This document shows positions 41,003 through 50,063 of a stretch of DNA of 64,000 bases, piece by piece; the stretch's first letter is position 1; every line of letters starts with the position of its first letter. The translations under genes and the position numbers were made by a program. The notes below the pieces were generated by a model. That model saw nothing but the letters and a program-made list of their open reading frames with translations. It ran no database searches and was not told the origin of the DNA. This DNA is from JBMOUD01 sp049319665 (GTDB lineage Bacteria > Pseudomonadota > Gammaproteobacteria > Enterobacterales > Enterobacteriaceae), in contig NZ_JBMOUD010000001.1 in the NCBI RefSeq assembly GCF_049319665.1, positions 372,001 through 436,000 of the forward strand, in the 5' to 3' direction.

Positions 41003-42061
41003 ATGACGCTTAATGTCCGAGGTTTTGCCGCACAAGGTGCAGAAACGCCGCTTGGCCCACATACTTTTGTTCGCCGTGATCCGCGTGATAATGATGTTGT
41101 CATCGACATTCAATACTGTGGTGTTTGTCACTCTGACATTCATCAGGCACGTAATGAATGGGGGAAGAGTATTTATCCGATGGTTCCAGGGCATGAAATT
41201 ATTGGCCGTGTTAGCCACGTCGGTGCCAAAGTAAAAGGATTCAAAGTAGGCGACACCGTCGGCGTTGGTTGTATGGTCGACTCTTGTCAACAATGTCCAT
41301 CATGCGCTGAGCATTTGGAACAGTATTGTGATGAGGGCGCAGATATGACGTATAACAGCCGCGACCGTCATGACAATATGATGAATTACGGCGGCTACTC
41401 TGAGCAGATCGTGGTGTCTGAAAAATTTGTACTGCGTATCCCCGCCAAGCTGGATATCAAAACCGCCGCGCCACTGTTATGTGCAGGTATCACCACTTAT
41501 TCACCGTTGAAGCATTGGAAAGTAGGTAAGGGGCATAAACTGGCTGTGGTCGGTTTGGGTGGTTTAGGGCACATGGCGGTGAAGTTGGCTAAAGCCATGG
41601 GAGCCGAAGTGACATTATTCACACGCTCTGCCAATAAAACGGAAGAAGCACAGCGTCTTGGTGCCGATCGTGTGGTGATTTCCAGCGATGCCACGCAAAT
41701 GGACAACGTGCAAAATTATTTTGATTTCATCCTCGATACCGTACCGAATCAGCATGACCTCAATCCGTACCTGGCGACGCTCAAACGTGATGGCACCCAT
41801 ATTCTTGTTGGGTTGATCGAACCTATCGATCCTGCGCTTCACAGTGGCATGTTAGTCGGAAAACGCAAAACGCTGGCCGGTTCTTTGATTGGTGGTATTG
41901 CAGAAACGCAAGAGTGTTTGGATTTCTGCGCTGAACATGACATTAGCTGCGATGTTGAAATGATTGATATCCAAAACATCAATACGGCTTACGATCGTAT
42001 GATCAAAAGTGATGTTAAATACCGCTTCGTTATTGATATGGCTTCACTGAAATCTGCGTAA
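41003..42061 (+). CDS. Zinc-dependent NADP alcohol/aldehyde reductase (YahK/Ahr type)
   Basis: This 352-residue medium-chain dehydrogenase has the catalytic zinc ligands in CGVCHSDIHQARNEWG near residue 37 and GHEIIGRV near 60, the structural zinc cysteines in CQQCPSCAEHLEQYC near 94, and the cofactor motif VGLGGLGHMAVKLAKAMG near 178. The pattern is that of cinnamyl-alcohol-dehydrogenase-like aldehyde reductases such as YahK. GGAGAAAG precedes ATG. It is followed by its own terminator. Confidence 0.85.
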   Translation: MTLNVRGFAAQGAETPLGPHTFVRRDPRDNDVVIDIQYCGVCHSDIHQARNEWGKSIYPMVPGHEIIGRVSHVGAKVKGFKVGDTVGVGCMVDSCQQCPSCAEHLEQYCDEGADMTYNSRDRHDNMMNYGGYSEQIVVSEKFVLRIPAKLDIKTAAPLLCAGITTYSPLKHWKVGKGHKLAVVGLGGLGHMAVKLAKAMGAEVTLFTRSANKTEEAQRLGADRVVISSDATQMDNVQNYFDFILDTVPNQHDLNPYLATLKRDGTHILVGLIEPIDPALHSGMLVGKRKTLAGSLIGGIAETQECLDFCAEHDISCDVEMIDIQNINTAYDRMIKSDVKYRFVIDMASLKSA

Positions 42062-42153
42062 TCAGCTGGTTTGGCTAGGGCGCTCATTACATCCCAATTG
42101 ACTCATGGGTTGCTTGTTCTCAAGACCGTCTGGCCAGACTCTGCTCATCTTTA

Positions 42154-42187
42154 AGCGCCACGCAATTTTTTGCCTGGCGCTTTTTTT
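42154..42187 (+). terminator. Terminator after the alcohol dehydrogenase
   Basis: The stem AGCGCCA (42154-42160) / TGGCGCT (42175-42181) is followed by a run of T to 42187. Confidence 0.8.
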
Positions 42188-42274
42188 AAAATTTCATTAT
42201 TTCCGCTGGTTGGTTACTTCTCGCCTTGTGATGGTGGTGGTATTCTTCAGCTTTCGCCAAGCGAAGGAAAATCA

Positions 42275-42619
42275 GTGGCTAAGAATTTTGATGAATTAAT
42301 CAGAGATATTGATCTGATTATCGAACATGTGGATAACCTGAAAAACCTTCCACCGCACGCACAGCGTGCTGTTAAGCCGCCTGCTGAGAAGCCGGCATAT
42401 GATTCTTTTTGTGAAATTTTTGCGCTGAAAGCGGTGATGCGTGCCGTTATTTCCTCAGTAGATACGATAGTGAAAGTGCAAATTGCTCATAAAGTCGAGC
42501 AGGATATTGGTCATCTGGAAAATCGAGTGCGTTCAATCGGTGGTGGCAGTGCTAATCCTGAGGATGTGGCACAGATTACCGCTTATGTTCGCCATGCTGT
42601 TTCAGAAATGCTGGAATAG
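42275..42619 (+). CDS. Small hypothetical helical protein
   Basis: The protein has 114 residues from GTG 42275, chosen because AAGGAA lies 5 bases before it; longer in-frame starts would run through the preceding terminator. It is helical, with FDELIRDIDLIIEHVDNLKNLPPHAQRA at the N-terminus and a 20-residue hydrophobic-amphipathic helix in the middle, and no signal peptide. It has its own terminator. I do not recognise the family. Confidence 0.6.
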   Translation: MAKNFDELIRDIDLIIEHVDNLKNLPPHAQRAVKPPAEKPAYDSFCEIFALKAVMRAVISSVDTIVKVQIAHKVEQDIGHLENRVRSIGGGSANPEDVAQITAYVRHAVSEMLE

Positions 42620-42631
42620 TCTGCTTATACC

Positions 42632-42667
42632 CGCCATTCTTTTTTAAATATGAATGGCGTTTTTTTA
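42632..42667 (+). terminator. Terminator after the 114-residue protein
   Basis: CGCCATTC (42632-42639) pairs with GAATGGCG (42652-42659), followed by a T-run. Confidence 0.85.
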
Positions 42668-43012
42668 TCTGGGTAAATAAAGCGCGATTTTTTCAGATTT
42701 TTTTTAGAAAACAGCAGGGTAAGTGTTCATATATCAACCGTCTTTTGACTCAAATGAAGTATTTCTGTGTATTGGCAGCAGTAACTATTAAAAACAGTTG
42801 CTATTACATGGCAGTCATGAGTAAATACATCCCGGCCTGTGGTACAGACCTATTTATGCACGACATCCTGAGTAAAGTTGTTCAAATGTAAAGCGTTATC
42901 CATGATAACCCTGCTCTGACGAATTTCCTTCTTAGTGCCTCCATAAGTAACGACTGAAATCCGGCTATAACATGCCCATGGCGGCTAAATTTATTTTTTA
43001 AAGGTAATTCCT
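42668..43012 (+). other. Long upstream region of the cold-shock gene
   Basis: The 345 bases contain no coding frame. Cold-shock genes of the CspA group often carry a long structured 5' leader that senses temperature, and the last 150 bases here may be such a leader, ending in AAAGGTAA before the start. The promoter was not placed with confidence. Confidence 0.4.
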
Positions 43013-43222
43013 ATGTCTATGATGAAAGGTCAGGTTAAGTGGTTTAACGAGTCTAAAGGCTTTGGCTTCATCACTCCTGCTGATGGCAGCAAAGATGTTT
43101 TCGTACACTTCTCTGCTATCCAAGATCAAGGTTTCAAGACCCTGGCTGAAGGTCAGAACGTACAGTTCTCTATCGAGAACGGTGCTAAAGGTCCGTCTGC
43201 GGCTAACGTTACCGCTATCTAA
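43013..43222 (+). CDS. cspE: CspE/CspC-type cold-shock protein
   Basis: This 69-residue single cold-shock domain is a five-stranded nucleic-acid-binding barrel that melts RNA structure. The RNP1 motif KGFGFI and RNP2 motif VFVHF are intact, and NESKGFGFITPADGSKDVFVHFSAI is nearly that of CspE. Which of the several enterobacterial csp paralogues it is remains uncertain. A strong terminator follows at 43264. Confidence 0.85.
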   Translation: MSMMKGQVKWFNESKGFGFITPADGSKDVFVHFSAIQDQGFKTLAEGQNVQFSIENGAKGPSAANVTAI

Positions 43223-43263
43223 TCTCGCTTTTACTGCATTGCAGTAGAATAGCAAGATGACAA

Positions 43264-43287
43264 AAACCCGCTAAGGCGGGTTTTTTT
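43264..43287 (+). terminator. Terminator of the cold-shock gene
   Basis: AAACCCGC (43264-43271) / GCGGGTTT (43276-43283) with a 4-base loop is followed by T. Confidence 0.9.
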
Positions 43288-43409
43288 ACGTTTAAATTTT
43301 GACACGGTTTATTCGCTGCTTATAGAAATGTATCTAGTCAATAAATAGAGTGTTATTTATGCTAGGGTTTAACTCGATAGCTTTTATAAATCAGCCATGG
43401 AATAGCAAA

Positions 43410-43604
43410 ATGAAGATCAATGATTTGGTAACGGTGAAAACTGACGGTGGTCCACGCCGCGAAGGTAAAATACTGGCCATAGAAACATTTTACGAAGGCG
43501 TGATGTATCTGGTGTCTCTTGAAGACTATCCGGCAGGGATCTGGTTTTTTAATGAGGTTGACTCTCGTGATGGCACCTTTGTTGAACCGCTGGAGTCACA
43601 TTAA
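43410..43604 (+). CDS. dsrB: DsrB small protein
   Basis: The protein has 64 residues from ATG 43410. It matches E. coli DsrB (62 residues) closely: KTDGGPRREGKILA, YLVSLEDYPAGIWFFNE and the acidic C-terminus. Function is unknown in E. coli, where it lies beside the small RNA dsrA and rcsA. Here a LuxR-type gene follows after 463 bases, but no dsrA-like RNA was recognised between them. Confidence 0.85.
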   Translation: MKINDLVTVKTDGGPRREGKILAIETFYEGVMYLVSLEDYPAGIWFFNEVDSRDGTFVEPLESH

Positions 43605-44067
43605 AGGTTATCGCTCTGTTGAACTGAAACGCTAAGAAGCGGTGGAATCATTGCGGTTTTTAGCGTGGGTATTTCTGCTTTACTCCCACCTCCATGACGT
43701 TATTCAATCTGCTGCCAGATAAGCATTTTACATCCAACCTGCAAGCGCCAAATTTTATTGATAAGTGTCAAAACGGTTTTCTAGAGCTGATAAATGTCGG
43801 TTATTCGGGCCATTACTTTTGATTTTATCGTGTAATTTATCACGATAAGAAGAAATAAGAGGCGGATGTGTCGCCTTTGTTATTTTCTTGTCACGACGCT
43901 ACATCATAAATTTTTCAATATTAGCATCGAAAATAGTCGTTCTTATACCCTGTGCAATGCACAGAGAAAGGGCTTGCCAATCGCTGGCTTGCCATGATGA
44001 ACGACATGATACATTTGCTCTGGGTAACGGATGAAGTCAGAGAGGCAGCCAAGAGGAAGCAGAGAAT
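43605..44067 (+). other. Intergenic region between dsrB and the LuxR-type gene
   Basis: The 463 bases hold a perfect spaced palindrome at 43825-43848 and no supported gene. I compared it by memory with E. coli DsrA and found no match to its hairpins or terminator. Confidence 0.4.
43825..43848. promoter_or_regulatory. Perfect 24-bp palindromic site
   Basis: TTATCGTG (43825-43832) and CACGATAA (43841-43848) are exact inverted repeats around TAATTTAT. The spacing of about one helical turn fits a dimeric regulator. It lies 220 bases upstream of the LuxR-type gene. The protein that binds it is unknown. Confidence 0.5.
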
Positions 44068-44739
44068 ATGGTCAAGGTCATTTTATACAGTAAAAATAAA
44101 CTAACGTTGTTGGGATTATCAACAATTGCTCATGATGTTAGCGTGAAATGGCCTGAACCACCGCTTATAACCAGCGTCGAATCAATGAAACAACTTGCCG
44201 CGGCGTTATCCAGCGATGCATTCTTATCTAATGGTTCCTACAGCATGGTAATTATTGACCTTGCTTCTATGGCCTGTTACGAGCGTCATAATGCGTTGCT
44301 ACAGCTCAATTTGTTGCTACCAAGCGGACGGATTCTGGCATTAACTCAAGAGTTGCCTGATTCTCATGCTTTTCAGCTTATCGCTAAGCAATCTTGCATC
44401 GTGTTGCCATCGCGCAGTGCAATTCCTCTGGTTGAGTTTGCATTAAACAGCGTGGCTTTTGCACCGACGGTTGATACCCAAATTATCTCTGGCCGGGAAA
44501 AGGATAGCTATGCACAACTCAGTAGCCGCGAAGTCAGCGTGTTAAAACGCATTATGGCGGGATTAGCCAACGTGGATATTGGACGCCAGCTAGGTATTGA
44601 ACTTAAAACTGTCTCTGCACACCGTAAAAGTATTTATCTAAAACTCGGTGTGAGTAACTTAGCTGGGTTACATGAAAAAATTCTTCGCGATAGCGGTGAA
44701 GCGCCCGCACCGCAGCCACAATACAGCGTTTCAATGTAA
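44068..44739 (+). CDS. LuxR-type transcriptional regulator, RcsA/RcsB-like
   Basis: The protein has 223 residues. The C-terminal helix-turn-helix LSSREVSVLKRIMAGLANVDIGRQLGIELKTVSAHRKSIYLKLGVSN is a clear LuxR/FixJ domain. The N-terminal 130 residues look like a receiver fold (VIIDLASM, ILALTQE) but the phosphate-accepting Asp and the conserved Lys are not evident, so it is probably not phosphorylated. Position beside dsrB is that of rcsA in E. coli, but the sequence differs too much for me to assign that name. Confidence 0.75.
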   Translation: MVKVILYSKNKLTLLGLSTIAHDVSVKWPEPPLITSVESMKQLAAALSSDAFLSNGSYSMVIIDLASMACYERHNALLQLNLLLPSGRILALTQELPDSHAFQLIAKQSCIVLPSRSAIPLVEFALNSVAFAPTVDTQIISGREKDSYAQLSSREVSVLKRIMAGLANVDIGRQLGIELKTVSAHRKSIYLKLGVSNLAGLHEKILRDSGEAPAPQPQYSVSM

Positions 44740-45017
44740 GCGAATAATCTTAAAAAGAACCATGATTGTTTTTTATATTCATGGTTCCTCCAGTCTTAAC
44801 GAATCTGTCAATGCCAGTGTTAATGGGAATCTCAGCAACAGTGACACGCCTGAATGGCCTTTTCTTGCAAGTAATATTTTAGCGTTCAGCCCGCAATTTG
44901 TAGTACTCGCCTGACGAATTTTACGTTAGCCTTATGCTGGTATATTTTAACTCGGAACGGCCTGTGCACAGGCTCGGTCCGACTCTTTCCAAGCATAGCT
45001 AAGGAAACTATTCCGGC

Positions 45018-46673
45018 ATGGAACGAAGAGCATTTATTAAGGCTTCACTCGCGTTTGCTGCGTATTGCGGTGTGCCATCAATGGCAACACTGTTCACAGA
45101 ATCGGCCAATGCAGCACAAAATAATGTTGCCGATGGTGGCGCAACACATTTTGATTTCTCCGTATTGCAAGAAATGGCAACGTCGTTGTCAAAACAGCCA
45201 TTTGGTGGTGCGCCGCAGCCGCTGCCTCAAACTTTGGCTGATTTGACGCCGCAGGCTTATAACGCCATTCAATATGATTATGGTCATTCTCTGTGGCATA
45301 ACTTGCAGGGACGCCAGTTAGATGTTGAATTATTCCACGTTGGTATGGGTTTCCAGCGCCGGGTGCGTATGTATTCGGTTGACTCACAGCAGAATATGGC
45401 TCGTGAGATCCATTTCCGCCCTGAGCTGTTTAACTATCATGATGCAGGCGTTGACACTAAACAACTTGAAGGGCAAACCAACCTCGGTTTTGCCGGTTTC
45501 AAAGTCAACAAAGCTCCCGAACTTACTCAGCGAGATGTGGTGTCATTCCTCGGTGCGAGTTATTTTCGCGCCGTAGATGATACCTACCAGTATGGGCTTT
45601 CTGCTCGTGGCGTTGCGGTGGATACTTATGCTGGACAGCCAGAAGAGTTCCCTGATTTCACCGCCTTCTGGTTTGAGACGCCAAAAGCAGATTCAACGAC
45701 TTTTGTTGTTTACGCATTATTAGATGGCCCAAGCATTACCGGTGCTTATCGATTCACGATTCACTGTGAACCGACCCGAGTGGTAATGGAAATTGACAAG
45801 CATCTGCACGCGCGTAAAGACATCAAACAACTGGGCATTTCACCAATGACCAGTATGTTTAGTTGTGGCACTAATGAGCGTATGCGCTGTGACACCATTC
45901 ACCCGCAGATCCATGATTCAGATCGTTTGGTGATGTGGAGTGGTAACGGTGAGTGGATTTGCCGACCATTGAACAATCCGCAGAAGCTGCAATTTAATGC
46001 TTTTGCTGACAAAAATCCTAAAGGGTTCGGCTTATTACAGCTTGATCATGATTTTAATGATTATCAAGACGTGATTGGTTGGTATAACAAGCGTCCAAGC
46101 CTGTGGGTTGAACCAAAAGGCGAGTGGGGCAAAGGCTCGATTAACTTGATGGAAATCCCGACCACGGGTGAAACATTAGATAATATCGTGTGCTTCTGGC
46201 AGCCAGAAAAACCGGTTAAAGCCGGCGATTCTCTCGATTTTAGCTATAGCCTCTACTGGAGCAGTGAGCCGCCACAGAAAAGCCCGTTGGCAAACGTGTT
46301 GGCAACGCGTACCGGCATGGGCGGGTTCCCAGAAGGTTGGGCACCTGGTGAGCATTATCCGAAAGTATGGGCGCGCCGTTTCGCTATCGATTTCGTGGGC
46401 GGCGAGCTTAAGGCATTCGCAGATAAAGGTATTGAGCCAGTCATTACTGTCTCAGAGGGGAAAATCGACAATATCGAAATTCTCTATGTTCAGCCATTCG
46501 ATGGTTACCGTATCCAGTTTGACTGGTTCCCAACCAGTGATTCGGTTGCGCCGTTAGAGTTGCGTATGTTCTTGCGCTCACATGAAACAACATTGAGCGA
46601 AACCTGGCTGTATCAATACTTCCCGCCAGCGCCGGACAAACGCCAATATATTGACGATCGCCAGATGAGTTAA
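45018..46673 (+). CDS. opgD: OpgD, periplasmic glucan biosynthesis protein
   Basis: This 551-residue protein matches OpgD (MdoD), which shapes osmoregulated periplasmic glucans. A Tat signal, ERRAFIK followed by a hydrophobic stretch to ESANA, directs folded export. The mature part has FDFSVLQEMA, YNAIQYDYGHSLW and the C-terminal WLYQYFP of the OpgG/OpgD family. It is a single gene; a 14-base perfect palindrome GCCTGTGCACAGGC lies 50 bases upstream. Confidence 0.9.
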   Translation: MERRAFIKASLAFAAYCGVPSMATLFTESANAAQNNVADGGATHFDFSVLQEMATSLSKQPFGGAPQPLPQTLADLTPQAYNAIQYDYGHSLWHNLQGRQLDVELFHVGMGFQRRVRMYSVDSQQNMAREIHFRPELFNYHDAGVDTKQLEGQTNLGFAGFKVNKAPELTQRDVVSFLGASYFRAVDDTYQYGLSARGVAVDTYAGQPEEFPDFTAFWFETPKADSTTFVVYALLDGPSITGAYRFTIHCEPTRVVMEIDKHLHARKDIKQLGISPMTSMFSCGTNERMRCDTIHPQIHDSDRLVMWSGNGEWICRPLNNPQKLQFNAFADKNPKGFGLLQLDHDFNDYQDVIGWYNKRPSLWVEPKGEWGKGSINLMEIPTTGETLDNIVCFWQPEKPVKAGDSLDFSYSLYWSSEPPQKSPLANVLATRTGMGGFPEGWAPGEHYPKVWARRFAIDFVGGELKAFADKGIEPVITVSEGKIDNIEILYVQPFDGYRIQFDWFPTSDSVAPLELRMFLRSHETTLSETWLYQYFPPAPDKRQYIDDRQMS

Positions 46674-46877
46674 CATCCTGCGCATAAAAATCGTTTGATA
46701 ACTGCACCACCCAATTCGGTAGTATTCGATTCTTGGTGGTGCAGTTTTTTTATACCTGTTTTATCGGTGATCGCACTCACAAAATATTATCTATCTGTCA
46801 GTTTTTAAGGAGGAAATTATTATTTTTTTGAATAAATGACTATTCTTGGATGAGCATAATTACGGAGTTTTTCTCTC

Positions 46878-47624
46878 ATGCAAGAGGCATTCACTTATTC
46901 AAATTATATTGTCATTATTATGACAATATTCGTTGCTTATACTATTTTCGGCATTGCCGGTTTTGGCTCGGCGCTGATCGCCAGCCCGGTATTAGCACTG
47001 TATTTCCCGGTTGATAAAATAGTCCCCTTATTAGCGCTACTGGATATGTGCGCCGCTATTATCAATGTGAGCCGCGATGGACGGCATGCGGACCTTAGTG
47101 AGTTAAAAAGGTTGATACCTTTCATGTTGCTGGGGAGTTTGTTAGGGGCGTGCGTTTTATTAAAAACTAATCCGCGAATTCTATTACTTGCCTTGGGCCT
47201 ATTCGTTACCTGCTATGCCATTTACGCCCTCAGTGGCGTAAAGCCACAGCGATCTTATACCTCTCGCGCTGCATTACCCTTTGGGTTTATTGGGGGAATA
47301 TTCAGCGCGCTGTTTGGCAGCGGTGGCTTCATTTATGCTCTCTACTTGAGTGGCAGAATTGCTAAAAAAGAAGTCATGCGTATTACCCAAACAACATTGA
47401 TCGGGATGAGTACGTTAACCCGTGTCGTTATTTTTATGCTGGCAGGCGTTTATTTTGATTCAGGATTGCTGCTAATGGCCTTGATACTTGCTCCGGCAAT
47501 GCTAGTCGCCATTGTTTTAGGCCGACGTATCACGTTGAAGATGTCGCGGGAGCAATTTTTGAAGCTAATTAATATTGTGGTGCTTCTGTCGGGAGTAATG
47601 TTAATCATTAATTATTTCAGGTAG
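46878..47624 (+). CDS. TauE/SafE-family membrane permease
   Basis: This 248-residue membrane protein has about seven to eight helices. AGFGSALIASPVLALYFPVDKIVPLLALLD near the N-terminus and GFIGGIFSALFGSGGFIYALYL near residue 130 are the two repeated halves of the TauE/SafE family, which exports sulfite, sulfoacetate and other small anions. Substrate unknown. Single gene. Confidence 0.85.
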   Translation: MQEAFTYSNYIVIIMTIFVAYTIFGIAGFGSALIASPVLALYFPVDKIVPLLALLDMCAAIINVSRDGRHADLSELKRLIPFMLLGSLLGACVLLKTNPRILLLALGLFVTCYAIYALSGVKPQRSYTSRAALPFGFIGGIFSALFGSGGFIYALYLSGRIAKKEVMRITQTTLIGMSTLTRVVIFMLAGVYFDSGLLLMALILAPAMLVAIVLGRRITLKMSREQFLKLINIVVLLSGVMLIINYFR

Positions 47625-47634
47625 GAAGATAAAT

Positions 47635-47664
47635 AAAAAAGACCCAATAATCGCTTATTGGGCC
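47635..47664 (-). terminator. Minus-strand terminator hairpin
   Basis: A 10-bp stem (one mismatch) at 47641-47650 and 47655-47664 is followed on the minus strand by six T (47640-47635). It can end the small minus-strand gene at 47776 and may also stop the permease transcript. Confidence 0.65.
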
Positions 47665-47775
47665 TTAGCTCTGGTGTTGACGATAAATATCATTCAACCC
47701 GAAACAACCTAATTATTATCATATTATACGCAGGTGTACGACATACTTGAGGCTCACATATTGTGCGCTGCGATA

Positions 47776-47955
47776 CTAAAATTCTTTAACCAACAACTCG
47801 CGATTTTGCACTTGACCCGTTTTTAGCATTTGGTCAAAAGCCCGCTCGGTATTTTTCAGCTGTTGCAAAAACTCAGACGGCGAATAATCGTGAGATTTGC
47901 TGCTCATATAAGCCAGGGCAAGTTCTTTTGGCTGATAGCGTTGGAAGTTATACAT
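47776..47955 (-). CDS. Small hypothetical protein, 59 residues
   Basis: The protein has 59 residues from ATG 47955, preferred over 47979 because AAGGAA lies 4 bases before it. It has no signal peptide or membrane helix, and YSPSEFLQQLKNTERAFDQMLKTG reads as two helices. It is followed by a terminator on its strand. Family not recognised. Confidence 0.6.
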   Translation of the reverse strand: MYNFQRYQPKELALAYMSSKSHDYSPSEFLQQLKNTERAFDQMLKTGQVQNRELLVKEF

Positions 47956-48180
47956 GCTGTTCCTTATCAATAAAATCAATGATTACGATTCGGTCAACGT
48001 TGTGTTGAGCCATGTGCAACTGCTTACATCGTGCTGCCAATGAGAGATATTCTACGGCGTTTTATGATAAGTAAAAGCCGCTTTTATAGATGAATTCAAT
48101 AGCTGAAATCTACCGAATGAATGCAAGAAAAGAGATAAACCCACGCCCTATCAGCCCACCTATCAGTTGACCTTAATCTC

Positions 48181-48399
48181 TTGACCTTCAATAGCGCATC
48201 TTATCGGCCAAGTGAACGAATGAGGCTAGGGTAAAGCAGACAAGGAAGTCTGCTTTAGGTTGAGCCGGGCAGGACGCACGTCTCACCCGACCCGATAAGC
48301 TAAGCGTAGGCGTCGGGTGCAGGGGCCTTCGCCTCAAGGCCCTTGCCGGCCGCGATCGCCAATGCGGATATATTCCCGTTTGCTAATAAGCGGCCGAAC
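48181..48399. repeat. Structured dispersed repeat, copy A (219 bp)
   Basis: The 219-base element runs from TTGACCTT to GGCCGAAC and is very like 58303-58563. It holds hairpins AAAGCAGAC / GTCTGCTTT (48233-48241, 48248-48256) and GCAGGGGCCTT / AAGGCCCTTGC (48319-48329, 48336-48346), plus a CCCGA / TCGGG pairing around 48291-48316. It lacks the 42-base insert of copy B. It lies between the 59-residue gene and the DUF445 gene. Confidence 0.75.
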
Positions 48400-48415
48400 T
48401 AGGCGTGGTTTACTA

Positions 48416-49717
48416 TCAAGCTTGCTTAGCTATTGCTAATAGCATTGGAATCACATACGGAATTTGCGATAACAAATACAATATCAGCCCAATCGCCGCG
48501 CCTACTAGCGTCCCATTGATACGGATAAACTGTAGATCTTTACCGATATTCAACTCTATTTGATCTGACATCTCTTTTTCATCCCAGCCTTTCACCGTGT
48601 CACTAATATGTTGGGTCAGGAACGCGGCAAAGTCGGGAGCCATTTTGCCCGCTAATGTCTCAAGTTGCAGGTTAACTGATTCACGCAGGCTAGCGTCATG
48701 CGCCAGAGCATTGCCAAGCCACTGGCCTGATTCCGCGATGCGCGCATGCAATGTCGAGTCGGGACGGTCTAAATCTTGCTTCATCCAAGTGCGTAAATCG
48801 CGCCAGAGTCCCATTACATAAGTATTTAGCGTGTCGTCGTTCTTAATATACTCTTTGATTTTGTTAGCTCGATCTGCCATTTCAGCATCGTTTTTCAACC
48901 TGGCAATAAATTTCTCCAGATTACGGTCAAAGCTTTGACGCAAGCTATGTCCTCTGTCAGCCGAGATATCGTCGAGTAAGGTATTTACGGCGTTAGAGAC
49001 TAAATCGGCCCCGTGTTCACCTAACCACTCGGTAGGTAATACTTTGGCTTTAATCGGATGTTCGCGTTTAATCCAATGAACGATTTGGGCAGAGATAAAC
49101 TCTCGGGTGCTAGGTTGTTCCAATAGCTGTGTCAGTTTAGACATAGCCTGATCCAGCAGTTGCTGATGACGGCCCTCTTTGGTCAAGCTATCGAGTAAGG
49201 CTGCCACGGACTGCGATAAATCGAGTTTGTCGATCGCCGCATGTAGCGCGTCTTTAATAAATTGCTGGATACGGCGATCGTCGGTGATGTCGATAAATCC
49301 ACGCATCATCTTGACCATATAACCGCCAAATTTTTTGGCGTTATCTGGGCCAGTGAGCCAATTGGCGATCAATTGGGCAGGATCGTATTGTTTGATTAAT
49401 CTGACTATTGATGCCGGGTCGAGGAATTTTTCGCGCACGAACAGCGCCAAATTATCGGCAATTTTATTTTTATTCTGCGGAATGATCGCCGTGTGGCCGG
49501 CAATAAATGGCAGCGGGATACGGCGAAACAAAGCAACAACGGCGAACCAATCAGCTAACGCACCGACCATTGCCGCTTCGCTAATTGCTTTTAGGCCTGA
49601 TATCCAAAAGTTTTGCGGCAAAAATAGCGTCACGACAAACAATGTGGCCGCGATGAGCAGAAGCAGCAACGCATTGCGTTTGCTTTTTCTCAGTTCAGTA
49701 TGTTTATCCATCATCAA
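48416..49717 (-). CDS. DUF445 membrane protein, YjiN-like
   Basis: This 433-residue protein of the DUF445 family has an N-terminal membrane hairpin (NALLLLLIAATLFVVTLFLP), AAMVGALADWFAVVALFRRIPLPFIAGHTAIIPQNK near residue 50, a long helical coiled-coil-rich middle and a C-terminal membrane helix (LVGAAIGLILYLL) near residue 405. E. coli YjiN is the nearest named relative. Role unknown. Its stop lies only 17 bases from repeat copy A. Confidence 0.8.
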   Translation of the reverse strand: MMMDKHTELRKSKRNALLLLLIAATLFVVTLFLPQNFWISGLKAISEAAMVGALADWFAVVALFRRIPLPFIAGHTAIIPQNKNKIADNLALFVREKFLDPASIVRLIKQYDPAQLIANWLTGPDNAKKFGGYMVKMMRGFIDITDDRRIQQFIKDALHAAIDKLDLSQSVAALLDSLTKEGRHQQLLDQAMSKLTQLLEQPSTREFISAQIVHWIKREHPIKAKVLPTEWLGEHGADLVSNAVNTLLDDISADRGHSLRQSFDRNLEKFIARLKNDAEMADRANKIKEYIKNDDTLNTYVMGLWRDLRTWMKQDLDRPDSTLHARIAESGQWLGNALAHDASLRESVNLQLETLAGKMAPDFAAFLTQHISDTVKGWDEKEMSDQIELNIGKDLQFIRINGTLVGAAIGLILYLLSQIPYVIPMLLAIAKQA

Positions 49718-49892
49718 TTTTTAGCCATAGCGTTGCAAAACGGTCAGATCTTTTATGTCGCGTTGTCGATAAAATCTGCTAAGTATTAACCATACATCGG
49801 CACTTATGGAAACACCGGCGCCGTACTTAATTTTATTTTGGCACAGTTCCAGAAAAAACTGACTCTTTATGGCCTGATAAAATATTATGCTT
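49718..49892. other. Intergenic region before an ERIC element
   Basis: This 175-base gap lies between two divergent genes. No further gene is supported, and the promoters were not resolved. Confidence 0.35.
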
Positions 49893-50007
49893 ATATACCC
49901 TTCATACTTGAAGTCGCTTCTACGTTGGCTGCGGTTACTTACCCGAATCACTTACCAAGTAAGTTCCTCGGGATGTACGGCCTTGCGGCAACTTCAATTA
50001 TTGGGGA
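49893..50007. repeat. ERIC element (about 115 bp)
   Basis: It starts TATACCCTTCATACTTGAAG and contains CGTTGGCTGC, CACTTACCAAGTAAGTTCCTCGGGAT and the end CAACTTCAATTATTGGGG. It is shorter than the canonical 127 bases, with the ends less symmetrical. It lies 57 bases upstream of the MscS-type gene, inside the likely leader or promoter region. Confidence 0.8.
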
Positions 50008-50063
50008 GATAGTCAGTAAATTTAATAACAATAAAACGGCCCCTTTTTTGGAACCTTTTCGTT

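Noticed and set aside
43605..44067. dsrA small RNA between dsrB and the regulator
   Set aside because: Neither the DsrA hairpins nor its GC-rich terminator as known from E. coli could be found.
44068..44739. rcsA by synteny
   Set aside because: The helix-turn-helix and N-terminal sequence differ too much from RcsA to use the name.
44757..44787. Terminator after the LuxR-type gene
   Set aside because: The 9-bp hairpin has its T-run only on the minus strand, where no gene ends.
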